From NCBI GenBank assembly GCA_030248065.1, contig JASAMV010005349.1:112940-176939 (forward strand): 64,000 nucleotides of DNA. The letters are read 5' to 3'. This stretch comes from Rhynchonema sp. JSB1_4 (taxonomy: Eukaryota; Nematoda; Chromadorea; Monhysterida; Xyalidae). The notes below the pieces were generated by a model that worked only from the letters and a program-made list of their open reading frames with translations, was not told where the DNA came from and did not search any database. Below, piece after piece: positions 11,149 to 21,984 of the stretch; position 1 is the first letter of the stretch; every line of letters starts with the position of its first letter. The position numbers and the translations under genes were made by a program.

Positions 11149-11968
11149 CTTATTTAATTGCTCGCCAGGATAACCATTATAGGTAAATATTATGGTCATA
11201 AAATAGCAGTAAATCAATCAACAAACAAACCCAGAAAAACACATGCAACACCATAAACAAAAACTTTTTGTCTCTCATTTCCTTTTTAAAATTTTTTTGT
11301 TGTTTTTTGTTTTGTGTTTTTTAAGTTTTGAGTTTATTGGTTTTTTGCATGTTTTTCAATGTTTTGTTTTCTTTTACATTTTTTAATAGTTTGTAGCAGT
11401 ACTACCAGTGGCAGCAGTTTTCAATTTTTTTCGAAGTTTTTTAACTTGTGTTTTTTTGCTTTTTTTGAACGTTTTTATTTTTTCTGCTTTCTCACTTTCT
11501 AACTCAGTGAGTTCACTTGCCAACTTGACCTTTATGACTAGCCAGACCTCTCTGAGCAGCCTGGCTGCCCTGACCAACTTGACCAGTTTGGACTGACTGA
11601 GCCCCGCCTTTAGGAGCCGGATGTATGACGTTGCTCTGGGTGCCACGTAACTTTTGCCACAACCGAATCCAGCCTTTGCGCGCATCCTTTGACATCAGCG
11701 TGACAATGTATGGATTAGCGGTGTGTTCGATAGTGTTGCTTAGGGTGTAGTAGTTATAGAAGATGGCGAAACTCCAGAATGAGCGACGTTCGAAAAAAGT
11801 CTGCAAGAATTGCCAATTATGAAAGTAATAAGAAAACTGATAATATGGAGTATAATAGCTCTCCATCAAAATTTACTGCGCGATGGCACAAATGTTTGAA
11901 TTTGTTTTCGTAAAATCTGTAAAACATTCTATTTTTTATTTACTGCTCTATGTACTTGGTAGTTCGTT
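11149..11968. repeat. direct duplication unit 2, second part (GPCR exon block)
   Basis: Copy of 6973-7840 carrying the GPCR terminal exon on the minus strand. It ends at GTAGTTCGTT, where the GC-rich element begins at 11969. The ancestral continuation resumes at 13308 (AGTTCGGATACACTG) and again at 13994 (CATAGTGTTGTGATTAG), matching unit 1 at about 7830-7876. Confidence 0.85.
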
Positions 11969-14900
11969 AGGGCGCGCCCATGTACCTAGGCCAGGGCCAG
12001 GGCCGGGGCCGGGGCCATGAAAAATAATCTACCGGAGTTTTCCACTTAAAGCCCCGGGGGCTCTATGCGGAAATTGGTGGAAAATGGACCCTCCGACCAG
12101 AAAGAAAAAATCCAATTAGAGCCCCCGGGGGCTTTAAGTGGAAACGTTTCCACTTACAGCCCCCGGGGGCTTTAAGCGGAAAACTGGGTGTTTTCATCGT
12201 TGTCAGTAGGGACACTTTAGGCCAGTATTTTGACATTCTGATACAATATTTCAACCTGGTTGTGAGGCTCTTCATCTAAACGTGGCAAAACGTTGGTAAA
12301 ATAACAGAAAAGTGGGGTATTTTGGTCATTCTTACACTAGTTTGAACTATTTTGGCAACTTTACTGTTCGATGTAAAATCAATGGTCCGTAAAAAAATAA
12401 ATCCAATTAGAGCCCCCGGGGGCTTTAAGTGGAAAATTTTCCACTTAGAGCCCCCGAGGGCTCTATTCGGGGGAGGCTTTAAGTGGAAAGCTCCGGTACA
12501 TATGTCCGAGGCCCTGGCCCCGGCCCTGGCCTACATGGGCGCACCGACAGGGCCGGGGCCGGGGCCGGTGCGAAACATTTTTCTGGATAGGCGACGTTAC
12601 AACTACAGGGTTGTCAATAATCCAACATTGGTTTCGTATATGCAGCTGCGCGTGTGTGTTCGTGTTGGGTGTGTTGTTGCCTGATGTATCAAGGGCACGG
12701 TCATTTCGTGGTTTTTTATTTAGATTATGCATATGTATATTTGTTTAAGCAAATTAATATTAAAGCGCTTTATTCTTAAAAAAACTGGCTGATGAAAAGT
12801 CACCAGATGACATAAATTGTTTGAGCAACCGCAGTAAACGACATGGCTGCGCGATTTTCGAGTAACACATAATTCAACCAATCAGCGGAAAGCGCACGTC
12901 GTGTATGTGCACGGTCAAAAGCGGACTGTATGTGTATAATTGCAGGTAGAAGCTCAGTGTTTTGTCAACCATATTTCAAACTGCAGCCCGAATTTGCAAT
13001 TTACAAATTTGTATAATCTAAAGAAAAAACACAAGATAGCCATGCCCTTGATAAATCAGGCAATAGCGCACCCAACGCGAACACACACGCACAGCTGCAT
13101 ACACGAAACCAACGTTGGATTATTGACAACCCTGTAGTTGTAACGTCGCCTATCCAGAAAAATGTTTCGCACCGGCCCCGGCCCCGGCCCCGGCCCTGTC
13201 GGTGCGCCCATGTAGGCCAGGACGGGGGCCGGGGCCAGGGCCTCGGACATAGATTATTTTTATGGCCCCGGCCCCGGCCCTGGCCCTGGCCTACATGGGC
13301 GCGCCCTCAGTTCGGATACACTGTTTTTATGTATAGTGTTTCCTTTTTATGCAAGTCAAAGAAAACAAGCTACCCCACGTTGTAACTCAACTCCAGTTTG
13401 GGGTCGAGATTTCAGAAACCAATGAAAGAGATTAAGAATGTGTCCTTGTTAATCCAAACACGACACTCAGCAGCAAACATGGTGAAATGTTTAACTGACA
13501 TGTTGGCAGCGCAAACGCACAAAGCTCACAGCGAGCATGTGAAACATTGTTGTTGTTATATTCCACAGGCAAACTTTGACACGTTTTTGCCAGCTGCGTG
13601 ATTGAATCGAAATTGTAATCTCGACCTCAACTAGAAGTTCAGTTATAACACGGGCCCGCGTGTTTCCTTGGACCAAGAAAAACAGGAAACACTATAAAGG
13701 CAGTCTACCGGAGGTTGTCACTCAGCCCCCGAATACCGTAACCCACCGTAATTTTGATCTGCAAGGATCGTGTCGAGACCATTTTGTTTTTTATCTATGT
13801 TTTGCGTGTTAGCGCCAACACCAACCAGCATTTCGAAGTTTTGGTGATCGACGCGCACGATGACAATTTCCAGCTTGCTGCCGCTAATACACGTGTCGAT
13901 AAGCAGCGATCAGCATGGGTCTCGCAACGATCTCGCTTGCGGTGGGTTACGGTATTCGGGGGCTGAGTGACAACCTCCGGTAGACTGCCTTTACATAGTG
14001 TTGTGATTAGTTCCTTAACCGATGTAAAGGCAAACTACGCCAACACGAGCCCGATTTCGCAGCTGGCAGAATAGTGAAACATTCATACGTGGCTTCTGAT
14101 TTGGGAAATGTTACACGTTGAACAATACAAAGTGGAGCATGATGATTTTCTCTTTCTACTCGTTTTGAATACACACCACCTTCGAAATCGGGCTCGTGTT
14201 GGTGTAGTTTGCCTTTACCTACGCGACGGCCTGTGGAAAAGAAAAAAAACTCATGTGCATGCTTCACGGCAGTGGTTTTTAAAAAAATTTTAAATTGAAA
14301 ATTTTTTTTTATAAATTCGTCCCAAAAAAGTAAAAAATTTTTTAATTCTTTCAAAATTCGAAAATTTTTCCATTTTTTTGCTCTAAAAGTGCTATTTTTG
14401 CATAAAAGCTGCCACTGTTGACATCACCTGACCTGCCCCCACCATGGGTGTATTGGGTGCCATAATCGTTGTTTTGTGGCATCTGGGCATAGTGCACACC
14501 AGGGTTGTTTCAAAAAAAATGGTTAATTAAAAAAATTTAAAAAAATGTTTTTTTGAAACTCAGAGTTTGCTTTGTTTAATAAAAAAAGTTGCCCAAAATG
14601 GGCTGAAATGTCCAAAAATGGCCTTTTTCGAGGCAAAAAATTGGCACCTTTTTTTCTGTGGACGGGACAATTTTTCCAAAATCGGCGGCGCGGCGCCCTG
14701 TATTGTCCCCAAATCCGTACAGGGATACGCGGGGCTGGTCTTTTATAGTGATGTGGCACCGATAATGTGTGGACTGGAAGTCTGCTAGCCAGCGCAACGT
14801 GTAGCGTGTGGCGTGTAAAGTAGTGTGTGTCTGCACGGTTGCATGGGTATAAGTGCAACTTTGAGCCGCAGCCAGACCGCGTTCCCGTAGCTCAGTTGGT

Positions 14901-17900
14901 AGAGCAACTGGCTGTCCAGGCCTGGTGGCTGGGAGGTCGGAGGTTCGAGTTCTTCCGGGAGCATACGTTTGGTGTAGCGGCTCAGAGTTCACAAATGTAC
15001 TACTGCATGCTACTACACATGTACAGTATACATATATGCAGGCTGGTGCAAAACCGGGCGCGCAAAGTCGATCTGACACACAAGATTTGGGCTGTAATCG
15101 ATATTTTGATGGTCGTCTATCAGATATACGGCATTAGATGCATTAAAATACGTTGTACGGCATGCTACAATACATCAGAGTAACATCGTTAGTGAACATC
15201 AACCTCAGACTGGTCGGAGACCATGGAATCTGCACAATACTACCGGGTGTCACCACACAAGTTGGATCTCAAGCGAAAATTTTTCAATGTTTGAAAAATA
15301 TGTTGTATCGATTTCATTTATCCTGAAACGCCGTTTGCAACACTTTTTCTAAAAAAAATTTTCGTCAAAAAATCAAAAAAAATTTTTTTTCAAAAAAAGC
15401 TCGTTAACTAAAAAAAAAATTTTCAACCCTGGTGCACACACTCACTCTCTACATGTGACTGGGTGGGCATTTATTTATCTATGCCCCAGGCCCGAAAGGA
15501 GCGATTCGATGTAATATTCACTCTAATTTCACACTATGTAATTGCACTGGTCGTGTACCTAGACGTCATAATTTCACCCAAAATTCCCATGCCGAATATC
15601 AGAAAAGCCACACCACCACACCCGCACGACCTGGACTGGGGAAGGGTACGGGTGTGTACCTGACTATGGTTGGTACTTATCGACCATTGGATAGTATTGT
15701 TTCCGTGTCACCTGTGCTTCATATGCACTTAGAACACATTATGTACCAAAAATACCCATATTTTGTACTTAAGCGCTCATTTTTTATCGTGTTGGGCAGA
15801 TTTTGGTTGGAATACAAAATTTTATTAAAAAAGTCATTTTTTAAAATGGGGCTCGAATAAAAAATATTTTTTATTGACCACTGCTTCACGCCATCACCTC
15901 TTGAATCCATGCAACAATCGACATCAACATTGGGAGCATCTGAAGAAGTCCAAGTATGCTCAGACGTATAGCATCGCTCTTGCTATCGTGGTTGCCGCTC
16001 GATGCCTGTGGTAAACGACCCAAAGTTTTATTTTTAATTGATGTTGACTTTCGAAACAGGCAGTGAGTCCGAATTCAAGAAAACACTTGCTCGCAATCAC
16101 TGCGCTTGCGCAATTCAATTGTGCTTTTATGCGCACAGCAGCTTCGTTCAACACACATACTGTACGTTTTGGAGCTAAACGGGACTTTAGGAACGTGCCG
16201 TTTGCGTCAACACGCAACAATTTGAGGACAGCGGTCAGCACGCTTCAAACTGTCAAGAGGTCGCAAAAGTAGTTGTCATTGCGGCAACGAGCTATGTAAA
16301 CCTGCCGCATTTATATAAATGCAGCATTGAGAATTCGGCCCAATGTGAAATACATACATACATGTGTTTGTACGTACCTGAGTGTTGTTCATTTTGGCCA
16401 GTTTTTTGAACACCAGTGTATACAGCACAACACCACCCGTACCAACAATGACGTTTATTATCTAAAAGCGTTCAACGACCTGAGATCGTGGTCAATATTT
16501 TGCCGAAGATTCCAATGACGCTTTAACGATAGAACGATATAGCAGCTTTATCCCCCAATCATGGCTACAGTAACGTCGGCGCTGTAATTTGAAAATTTGA
16601 ACTAAATTGCACAATTTAAAGTTCGCATTATTTGGCCGATTGTATAAATTGGCTCGTCCAGTATACCAACGGGATACACCTCCTGCAATTTGTGCACCAA
16701 AAATAAATCTTCTGGAAACCGTAGCAAGAAAAGTATTAGCTAACCATGATGGTTTCGTTCGTCACGGGCCCGAACCTCCCTGGCCACATCATATAGGTTG
16801 TTTGAAAAATATGGGGCGTGGACATTATCAAACAAGCAACCATGAGACAGTAATAGATTTTGCGAATGCGACTTTGCCAGATCTGAGTAAATTTTTAGAG
16901 TTTTTGCCCCGATATAGCACGTGGAAAAAATCAAGAAAACTTCGATTTTTGGTTTTTGGACTGTAAAATGTCTACCGTATTGTGTTCGTGAGGCATGGTG
17001 ACTGCCGTGTAACGATTGATTGCCACGGCCAGTGCTAACAAATACTCGGCGTTCATTGAAAAATATGCCGCTGTGAACACCAAACGATACCACACGTAGT
17101 CGCAGGTGAGGAGCCATCGAAGAGATTCCTGAGTGGAAGAAGTTTCATTCAACGAGCATTGCTAGAAACAAATCACGAGTGGTTATATGACTCTGGCTCC
17201 AAAAACAAATTTGTTGCGTATTTTGCTTACGTGCCAACCTACTGAGCCCTCATATTAACATGCACTTTTAATGTTTTCATGTCGGTATTTTGAACGTGGT
17301 AACGGGAATATGTTTTGAGCTATTTCGTGGGTCAGACGCGCCAAACTGATTTGGCTGTCACAAGAACTTGGCTCGGTTATTTGCAATGATCAAAATAAAT
17401 TTTAATTACGAATCGTTATGCTGTTACCATATTTAAACGTCACAAGAGGGCCAGTGGAACATTTAATATCTCGTAAACGTGAGCACAATACATGATACCC
17501 CTGGACAAAAAGTCAGGATACCGGATACCCCTGGGTGAACAAATCAACATACCGGATACCGGATACTGGGGGGTAACCCCCCTCCCCCCCAACGACACCA
17601 CTGGTCAGTGGTTAACCCTGAGATCAAATGTGGCCGTAGCAAATAGAAAACATTTCTTGTCGTCCCACCATTACGCACACTTATTCATTCCGATTACCGA
17701 AAATGTTTCGCTATTTGTATATATATATGGGCTGATGGTCACCTTGTGCGCCTGGTCGTCGGCGTCCACCGTCCGATCGGTACCTATTTTGGACACTGAT
17801 GTCAATTCGGTATACGTTGAATTGGACAATACGAATAGTGTACAAACAAGTTCGTTCCAGAACTGGTCTTAGAATGGCAATTGGGGCCTTTTGAAGCTCA

Positions 17901-19842
17901 CACGAGAAATGGACCTTTCTCTTCCGAAATATTCAAGCGCGCTACCGTATGCATCTATTGAAAACCGTTCCATACCACAGCTGCCTGATTATCAGGAAAA
18001 ATGTAACTACGCCAGTGTCGACAGTGTGAACTACATATGCACGTATTATACATTACATATGAGCTGGTGCAACTGTGAATCTATAGTAAATTTCTAATTT
18101 CGTTGCCTCATGCATTCTTACAAACGCAGCAAAACTCCCGTTCGAAGTCGAAGCAGGCAACAAGCTCAACACACAGCGAACAAGCCACGCAGCTGACACA
18201 CACACACAGCTTGTGTGACTGAAACATTCGAAACGCATACGAGCCAGCTGCGTGGCTGTGTGTTGAGTATGTTGCCCGCCTCGACTTCGAACGGGAGTTT
18301 TCCTGCGCCTGCAAGAATGCATGAGGCAACGAAATTAGAAATTTAAAGGCAAACTACGCCAACACGAGCCCGATTTCGGAGGTGGTGAACTTGCAAAACG
18401 CAAAGAAAGAGAAAATCATCATGCTCCATGTTGCATGCCACAACGTGTAACGTTTCCCAAATCAGCAGCCACGTCATGAATGTTTCACCATTTTGCGAGC
18501 TCCGAAATCGGGCTCGTGTTGGCGTAGTTTTACTTTACTATACCACAAATTTATGAGTAAAAACACACCCACGCACGCACTGCTCGGGATGTCATTCCGC
18601 GCTGAAACATCAGTCTCCGGCCAATGCGGTTAACGCACGTAAGGCGTATTACTGGCTGGCTGACTGCGTTATACGCTGTTGCGTGTGTGGAAATGCTTGT
18701 TGACGTTGATTTAATGTTGAATATGTTACAAACTAATGAGATCAATTATATTTTGAAAAAAAAACAGGGCTAAAAACCTACTTTACGTCAAAACTTTGTA
18801 TTGGTCGCACAATGACTTTATAAGAATTGGTCAAATTTTTTTCCCGTGGTGGATCTGCTAGATAATTTTCAGCTGAAAATGTTTCGTGAGAATCACAAAT
18901 AGCACAGTGGTTAAGAGTGACTGAACGTGAAAATCAGGGTTGATTTGATGAATTCTTATATGGTCATTGTGCGACCAATACCAGGAAACACATGTTCCAC
19001 ACAAAAGGCCTTGTCGTGGTCTGAAACCGGTCTCAGACGTGGAAATATGAAGTCGGCGATAGTAAATTCGGTTTTCCCGTGCACAAAAATCCATGTAGGA
19101 CGTTAACATTGTTGGTAAATCTACTTTTCGACGAAATTTTACTCTGAGAAGCATTCTTTCCATACAAAAGCCCGGGTTATGGTCTGAAACCGATTTCAGA
19201 CGAGGAGATACAAATTCAGCTATAGCACCATCGAGTCCGCTGGGTACGAAAACCCCATATGCGATATTAATATTTTTAATGTTGGGTAACGTAGGGGCCC
19301 TGACAAGTTTGTGGCAGAAAGGAGAAGAACGTTTTCGCAAAAATGTCAACCGTGTCTTGCCCGCAATCGCGCATGCTGGCACGCAGCGCGATGAAATTTT
19401 ACACGGAGTGTAAGATGCAGGCCACCCAGTTTCTGAGCTAAAGTTTGGGCTCTGTAGGTTGAGTCTTGCTGAAATTGTGGGGGCTGAAACCTTTTCAAAA
19501 GTGCAATAACTCAAATGAACCATATGTATGTCGCTCCGATGCATGGTTACCTATACGTACCACATATCCAAAAATAGTCATCACGGTCATCACGGCTATT
19601 GCTAACATCCACACGATATCGGTGATGCCGATCCAGAAAGTGAGCCCGAAGAATGTCGACATCAGACCCTTCTGGCTGTTCTGCTGGCCGGGCAGTGGAT
19701 TGCGTCGATTCCAGAACAACATGAACAGGAATGCTGGGTACACGGTCAGATTGTTGAGCGCAATGAAACCACGCGTTAACACATGTAACGCACCATGAAA
19801 TTTCTGTGCTTTCAAAGCAGCCTCGGTCATCTCGGACGACAT
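11513..19842 (-). CDS. rhodopsin-class GPCR, incomplete model with giant introns
   Basis: Probable chemosensory or neuropeptide-type seven-helix receptor. Exons seen on the minus strand: 19842-19561 (Met start, TM1 and TM2; LTVYPAFLFMLFW, LTFWIGITDIVW), 17161-16976 (NxS/T sites, TM3, then AINRY in the DRY position), 16461-16378 (tentative, TM5-like, INVIVGTGGVVLYTLVF, ending at a GTACGT donor), and 11800-11513 (TM7 and helix 8 with NPYIV in the NPxxY position, then a Gln/Gly/Ala-rich tail and stop). All four exons are phase 0 and multiples of three. TM4 and TM6 exons were not located, so the gene may be incomplete or their exons too diverged to see. Introns of up to 4.6 kb, against 50-90 bp elsewhere, are filled with inverted-repeat elements, a hAT-like element and a tandemly repeated ORF. 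The class is inferred; ligand unknown. Confidence 0.6.
11969..13307. repeat. GC-rich inverted element with AGGGCGCGCCCATGTA ends
   Basis: Termini AGGGCGCGCCCATGTA and TACATGGGCGCGCCCT, followed inward by GGCCAGGGCCGGGGCC-type repeats. A second inverted pair lies inside: 12517-12690 against about 13050-13225 (shared CGACGTTACAACTACAGGGT and AACCAACGTTGGATTATTG-type blocks). Smaller hairpins of CCACTTAAAGCCCCCGG lie at 12040-12180 and 12405-12490. ORFs here are repeat translations. The empty site is visible in unit 1 (about 7835). Confidence 0.85.
13332..13696. repeat. 365-bp TATAGTGTTTCC MITE, copy 2
   Basis: Same length and termini as 2467-2831, about 95% identical by eye. CATGTGAAACATTG lies near the middle. 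Inserted at a TA that is uninterrupted in duplication unit 1 (TTTATATAGTGCAG). Confidence 0.92.
13695..13993. repeat. 299-bp MITE, TAAAGGCAGTCTACC termini
   Basis: Terminal inverted repeats of about 50 bp: TAAAGGCAGTCTACCGGAGG at the left and its complement CCTCCGGTAGACTGCCTTTA at the right, extending through TGTCACTCAGCCCCCGAAT. It abuts the 365-bp MITE with shared TA, so the two inserted at the same spot. Confidence 0.9.
14025..14217. repeat. 193-bp MITE, TAAAGGCAAACTACGCC termini, copy 1
   Basis: Ends TAAAGGCAAACTACGCC and GGTGTAGTTTGCCTTTA; arms continue AACACGAGCCCGATTTCG. GTGAAACATTC lies at 14074 near the centre. A second copy is at 18344-18538. Confidence 0.9.
14218..14491. other. 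AT-rich intronic sequence, no gene
   Basis: A/T runs followed by unremarkable sequence up to the hAT-like element. Nothing supportable was found. Confidence 0.4.
14492..15439. mobile_element. non-autonomous hAT-like element with perfect 8-bp target duplication
   Basis: The element occupies 14500-15431. It begins CAGGGTTGTTTCAAAAA and ends TTTTCAACCCTG, and is flanked on both sides by GTGCACAC (14492-14499 and 15432-15439). An 8-bp target duplication with CAGGG/CCCTG ends is the hAT signature. The subterminal regions are A/T-homopolymer-rich inverted arms (GGTTAATTAA and GTTAACTAA). No transposase ORF is present. A tRNA-like gene lies in the middle (14881-14962). Confidence 0.88.
14881..14962 (+). 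tRNA. tRNA-like sequence inside the hAT-like element
   Basis: The 7-bp acceptor stem GTTCCCG/CGGGAGC pairs (one G-U). The D arm GCTCAGTTGGTAGAGC is perfect (A box), and the T arm GGAGGTTCGAGTTCTTC contains a good B box. The anticodon region is longer than standard: a 5-bp stem TCCAG/CTGGG with a 9-nt loop, and extra bases after the D arm. It may contain an intron or be a tRNA-derived repeat head. The anticodon cannot be assigned with confidence. Confidence 0.5.
15440..16377. other. intronic stretch without recognised gene
   Basis: Contains a partly inverted region at about 15960-16260 sharing GTTCAACACACA with the hairpin at 9740-9790, which suggests another decayed fold-back. No exon was recognised. 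Confidence 0.35.
17490..17600. repeat. short degenerate repeat of ATACCGGATACC
   Basis: GATACCCCTGG and CCGGATAC units recur five times between 17493 and 17567, then a run of G/C. Simple local repeat within the GPCR intron. Confidence 0.6.
18088..18343. repeat. hairpin element with AAATTTCTAATTTCG ends
   Basis: Inverted arms: AATTTCGTTGCCTCATGCAT at 18096 against its complement at 18316-18336, and CCCGTTCGAAGTCGA against TCGACTTCGAACGGG. ACTGAAACATTCG lies near the centre (18217). Directly abuts the next MITE. Confidence 0.85.
18344..18538. repeat. TAAAGGCAAACTACGCC MITE, copy 2
   Basis: Same ends and arms as 14025-14217 (CAACACGAGCCCGATTTCG). The right end is slightly degenerate (TTTTACTTTA). 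GAATGTTTCACC lies internally at about 18478. Confidence 0.85.
18799..18980. repeat. GGTCGCACAATG-family MITE, copy c (internally deleted)
   Basis: 182 bp; both termini intact (TATTGGTCGCACAATGAC, GTCATTGTGCGACCAATA). About 100 bp are missing from the middle relative to copies a, b, d and e. Confidence 0.88.
18984..19544 (-). CDS. hypothetical ORF with an internal direct repeat
   Basis: An open minus-strand frame of more than 180 codons inside GPCR intron 1, unrecognised. Two tandem units of about 165 bp keep the same frame: one ends SVSDHNPGFCMER (19151-19330), the other RPRQGLLCGT (18984-19150), each preceded by an R-rich segment. A repeat kept in frame argues mildly for past coding; it could equally be a TE-derived satellite. 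No start context or splice signals decide between these. Confidence 0.25.
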
Positions 19843-20199
19843 CTGGAGAAAGAAGTGAGTGAGTAATATTTTTGAGGACACCCTGTGTGTATAATCTTCA
19901 TTTTGAAACATATCAAAAATGTTCTCATCTGTTTCTGTCCACCGATGGTGGAAGCTGTTAATCTTATCAAATTTTATCAAATCTGACGACAGATATTCAA
20001 ACTTACGTTTTGAAATACGAATACGCGAGTAGCCGATTTTGCAAAATGTGGCGGAGTTCGGTTTCAGATTTTGTGACTTTGCCCAATTTGTTTCATCTGC
20101 AAAATCGGCAAAAACTTGGAAAACGGTGCGACAATATGCCTCTACGGCGCAGGATACTGTAGATATTTTTTGTTTTGTTTGTTGCCTGGCTAACTGACG

Positions 20200-20745
20200 A
20201 ATCAATCAACCACAAGCTCATATGCTAGACTTGATCCTTAATTGATCCAAGTTCGACAACCTTTAGCACCGAGGTTAAACAACTAAAGTCTGGTTCTGAT
20301 ATTACACAGGTTATAACAATTTTCGTTGCCCTGGGTAACAGACAATATTATCAACGGTAAGTTAGATTGCTGGCTCATTCTTAATTGATTGACGCTTGGT
20401 ACTGAAACTTAAGAAAGTAATGCGGTTCTATTTATCACAAAGAAAGCAGCGACACAAATTTATCGATACAGTATCCTCCGTTGTTGCTCAAGCTCACTGA
20501 CATTATGTATCAACCACCAGCTAGGTTACTAGAATATTCTTAATTGATAGAAGCTTGATGACCTGCTTTATGATGCTGAAACCTACGAAAGAAGCCTGGT
20601 TCTTGGATTCATCAAAAAAGGAAGAAGCAACAACTTTACCGATACGTACAGTAGCATCTGTTGTTACTCAAGGTATAACTGACATGATCAACCACAAGCT
20701 ACATTGCTAGAATATTCTTAATTAACGGAAGCTTCGTGGACTGAA
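20200..20745. repeat. degenerate tandem repeat of about 150-190 bp
   Basis: Blocks AACCACAAGCT, GAATATTCTTAATTGATAGAAGCTTG and GATGCTGAAACCTACGAAAG recur near 20205, 20365, 20510-20600 and 20690. A further partial unit lies at 21385-21480 beyond the retrotransposon fragment, so the array was split by that insertion. Confidence 0.7.
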
Positions 20746-20789
20746 TGGTGAATTAGTGACGTGTCGGGCTTATGTGCGTGATGACATGT

Positions 20790-21275
20790 CTACGTCCTCA
20801 GAACAGCCAAAGCTGACGGACGACGACATGAAAATCTTGAAAAGCATGGAACACCTACACTGTCGAGGTTGAATCGTTCGTGAACGACAGACCGACGTCG
20901 TACCTGTACACGGATGTCGACAGTTGGCGCATTCTGCGTCCAATTGATTTTCTCGTGCCTGACGGTCACCAGGGCATGCCACGGTTCGATTTCGATATCG
21001 ACGATGACGAATACAAGCCCAAACCGGCCACAATTGATGAGCTGTCGAAGTATTGGCAGCAAAAGCAATTGGTGCTGGAGAAACTGCGAAAAATGTGGCG
21101 CACCGAATACCTCGCCAGCCTTCGAGAGCGCATGGTGTACCAGCACAAACAGGGCAAAGGTCTGGCAAAAATGCGGCCGAAAAAAGGTCACGTTGTGATC
21201 ATCGATCAGGATCCTCTGCCACGTCGCGGTTGGTCCGTTGGCAGAATCAAGGAATTGATCCAAAGTCGTGAATCA
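20790..21275 (+). pseudogene. BEL/Pao retrotransposon pol fragment (DUF5641-type C-terminus)
   Basis: Reads VNDRPTSYL, WRILRPIDFLVP, then KYWQQKQLVLEKLRKMWRTEY, LASLRERMVY, KKGHVVIIDQDPLPRRGWSVGRIKELI. This is the characteristic end of Pao polyproteins after the integrase. A frame change occurs near 20868 between the upstream codons and the TVEVESF reading. No LTRs, reverse transcriptase or gag were found, so this is a dead fragment. Confidence 0.8.
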
Positions 21276-21984
21276 CACGCTTTAACTGATAAGCACACAC
21301 AAGACAGATCAATAATGTTTGCATGGAATGTTATAAGGAAAATCAATCATTGGATCATTGTTGGCGTCTGCCACACGGTGACCTTTGATGCTGAAACTTA
21401 CAAAAATAGCCTGGTTTCTGGATTCATCTCCAGGAAACATTGACGATGCATTAGGTACCCTTTGTTGTTACTCTGGGTAACAGACGAGATCAGCTGGCCA
21501 ATCCTGAAGTTTGCGTATATAAACCTGCCTTCATTACAGTCAAACCAGCTCCACAAACCATAAACATTTATATCAAACCAGAACTCAACCACTTTTTGAA
21601 TACTTACTGATCAATTAATGAATCTTCACCAGGTTGAGAGCACAACGGTACTGAAACGAAAATTATCACCCTGTACACTCTTAGCGGCAAATGCAATCAA
21701 AGTCGACTCGTTGCACTGGTTATGGCTGTTTTTGATGCCATTCCATCTCACCACAAGCACGAAGTTAAAGTAATTGCGTGCATAACGATTGTCAAAAGTA
21801 GTGAGTTCAACCAGTGCGAACGTGCTTTATTTACAACTGTCAGCGAACAACTTTCATGCTGGCCAAAATCAAAAATGTCATTAAATCCTGAAATATCGTC
21901 AACTAAAAAACGTCACCTCACCACGAGTGACCAGCACCGCGCTCGTGCTGAGCTTCCTAAGAGTATTTTCAAAAGGGGTTTCAA

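Larger units (their letters stand above)
8358..11149. repeat. large nested fold-back element (about 2.8 kb)
   Basis: Outer inverted termini: the sequence around CTCATGAGACGACT and AAAGCTTGCTTGGCCAG at 8360-8415, and its complement at 11095-11149. Inside, in order, are the inverted element 8430-9662, an inverted element of about 460 bp (9680-10140), copies a and b of the GGTCGCACAATG MITE, and small GCGGACTGCGGAC hairpins (10430-10470, 10765-11030). Unit 1 lacks the whole block, so it inserted after the segmental duplication. Confidence 0.8.

Noticed and set aside
12352..13250. Pro/Gly-rich ORFs on both strands
   Set aside because: Translations of GGCCCCGG repeats in the GC-rich inverted element.
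14576..15079. 167-codon minus-strand ORF
   Set aside because: Its best-looking part is the antisense translation of the tRNA-like unit, and the whole lies in the non-autonomous hAT-like element.
16607..16966. 119-codon plus-strand ORF in the GPCR intron
   Set aside because: No recognisable motif, no second copy, no splice support. The minus strand of the same stretch may hold a GPCR exon instead.
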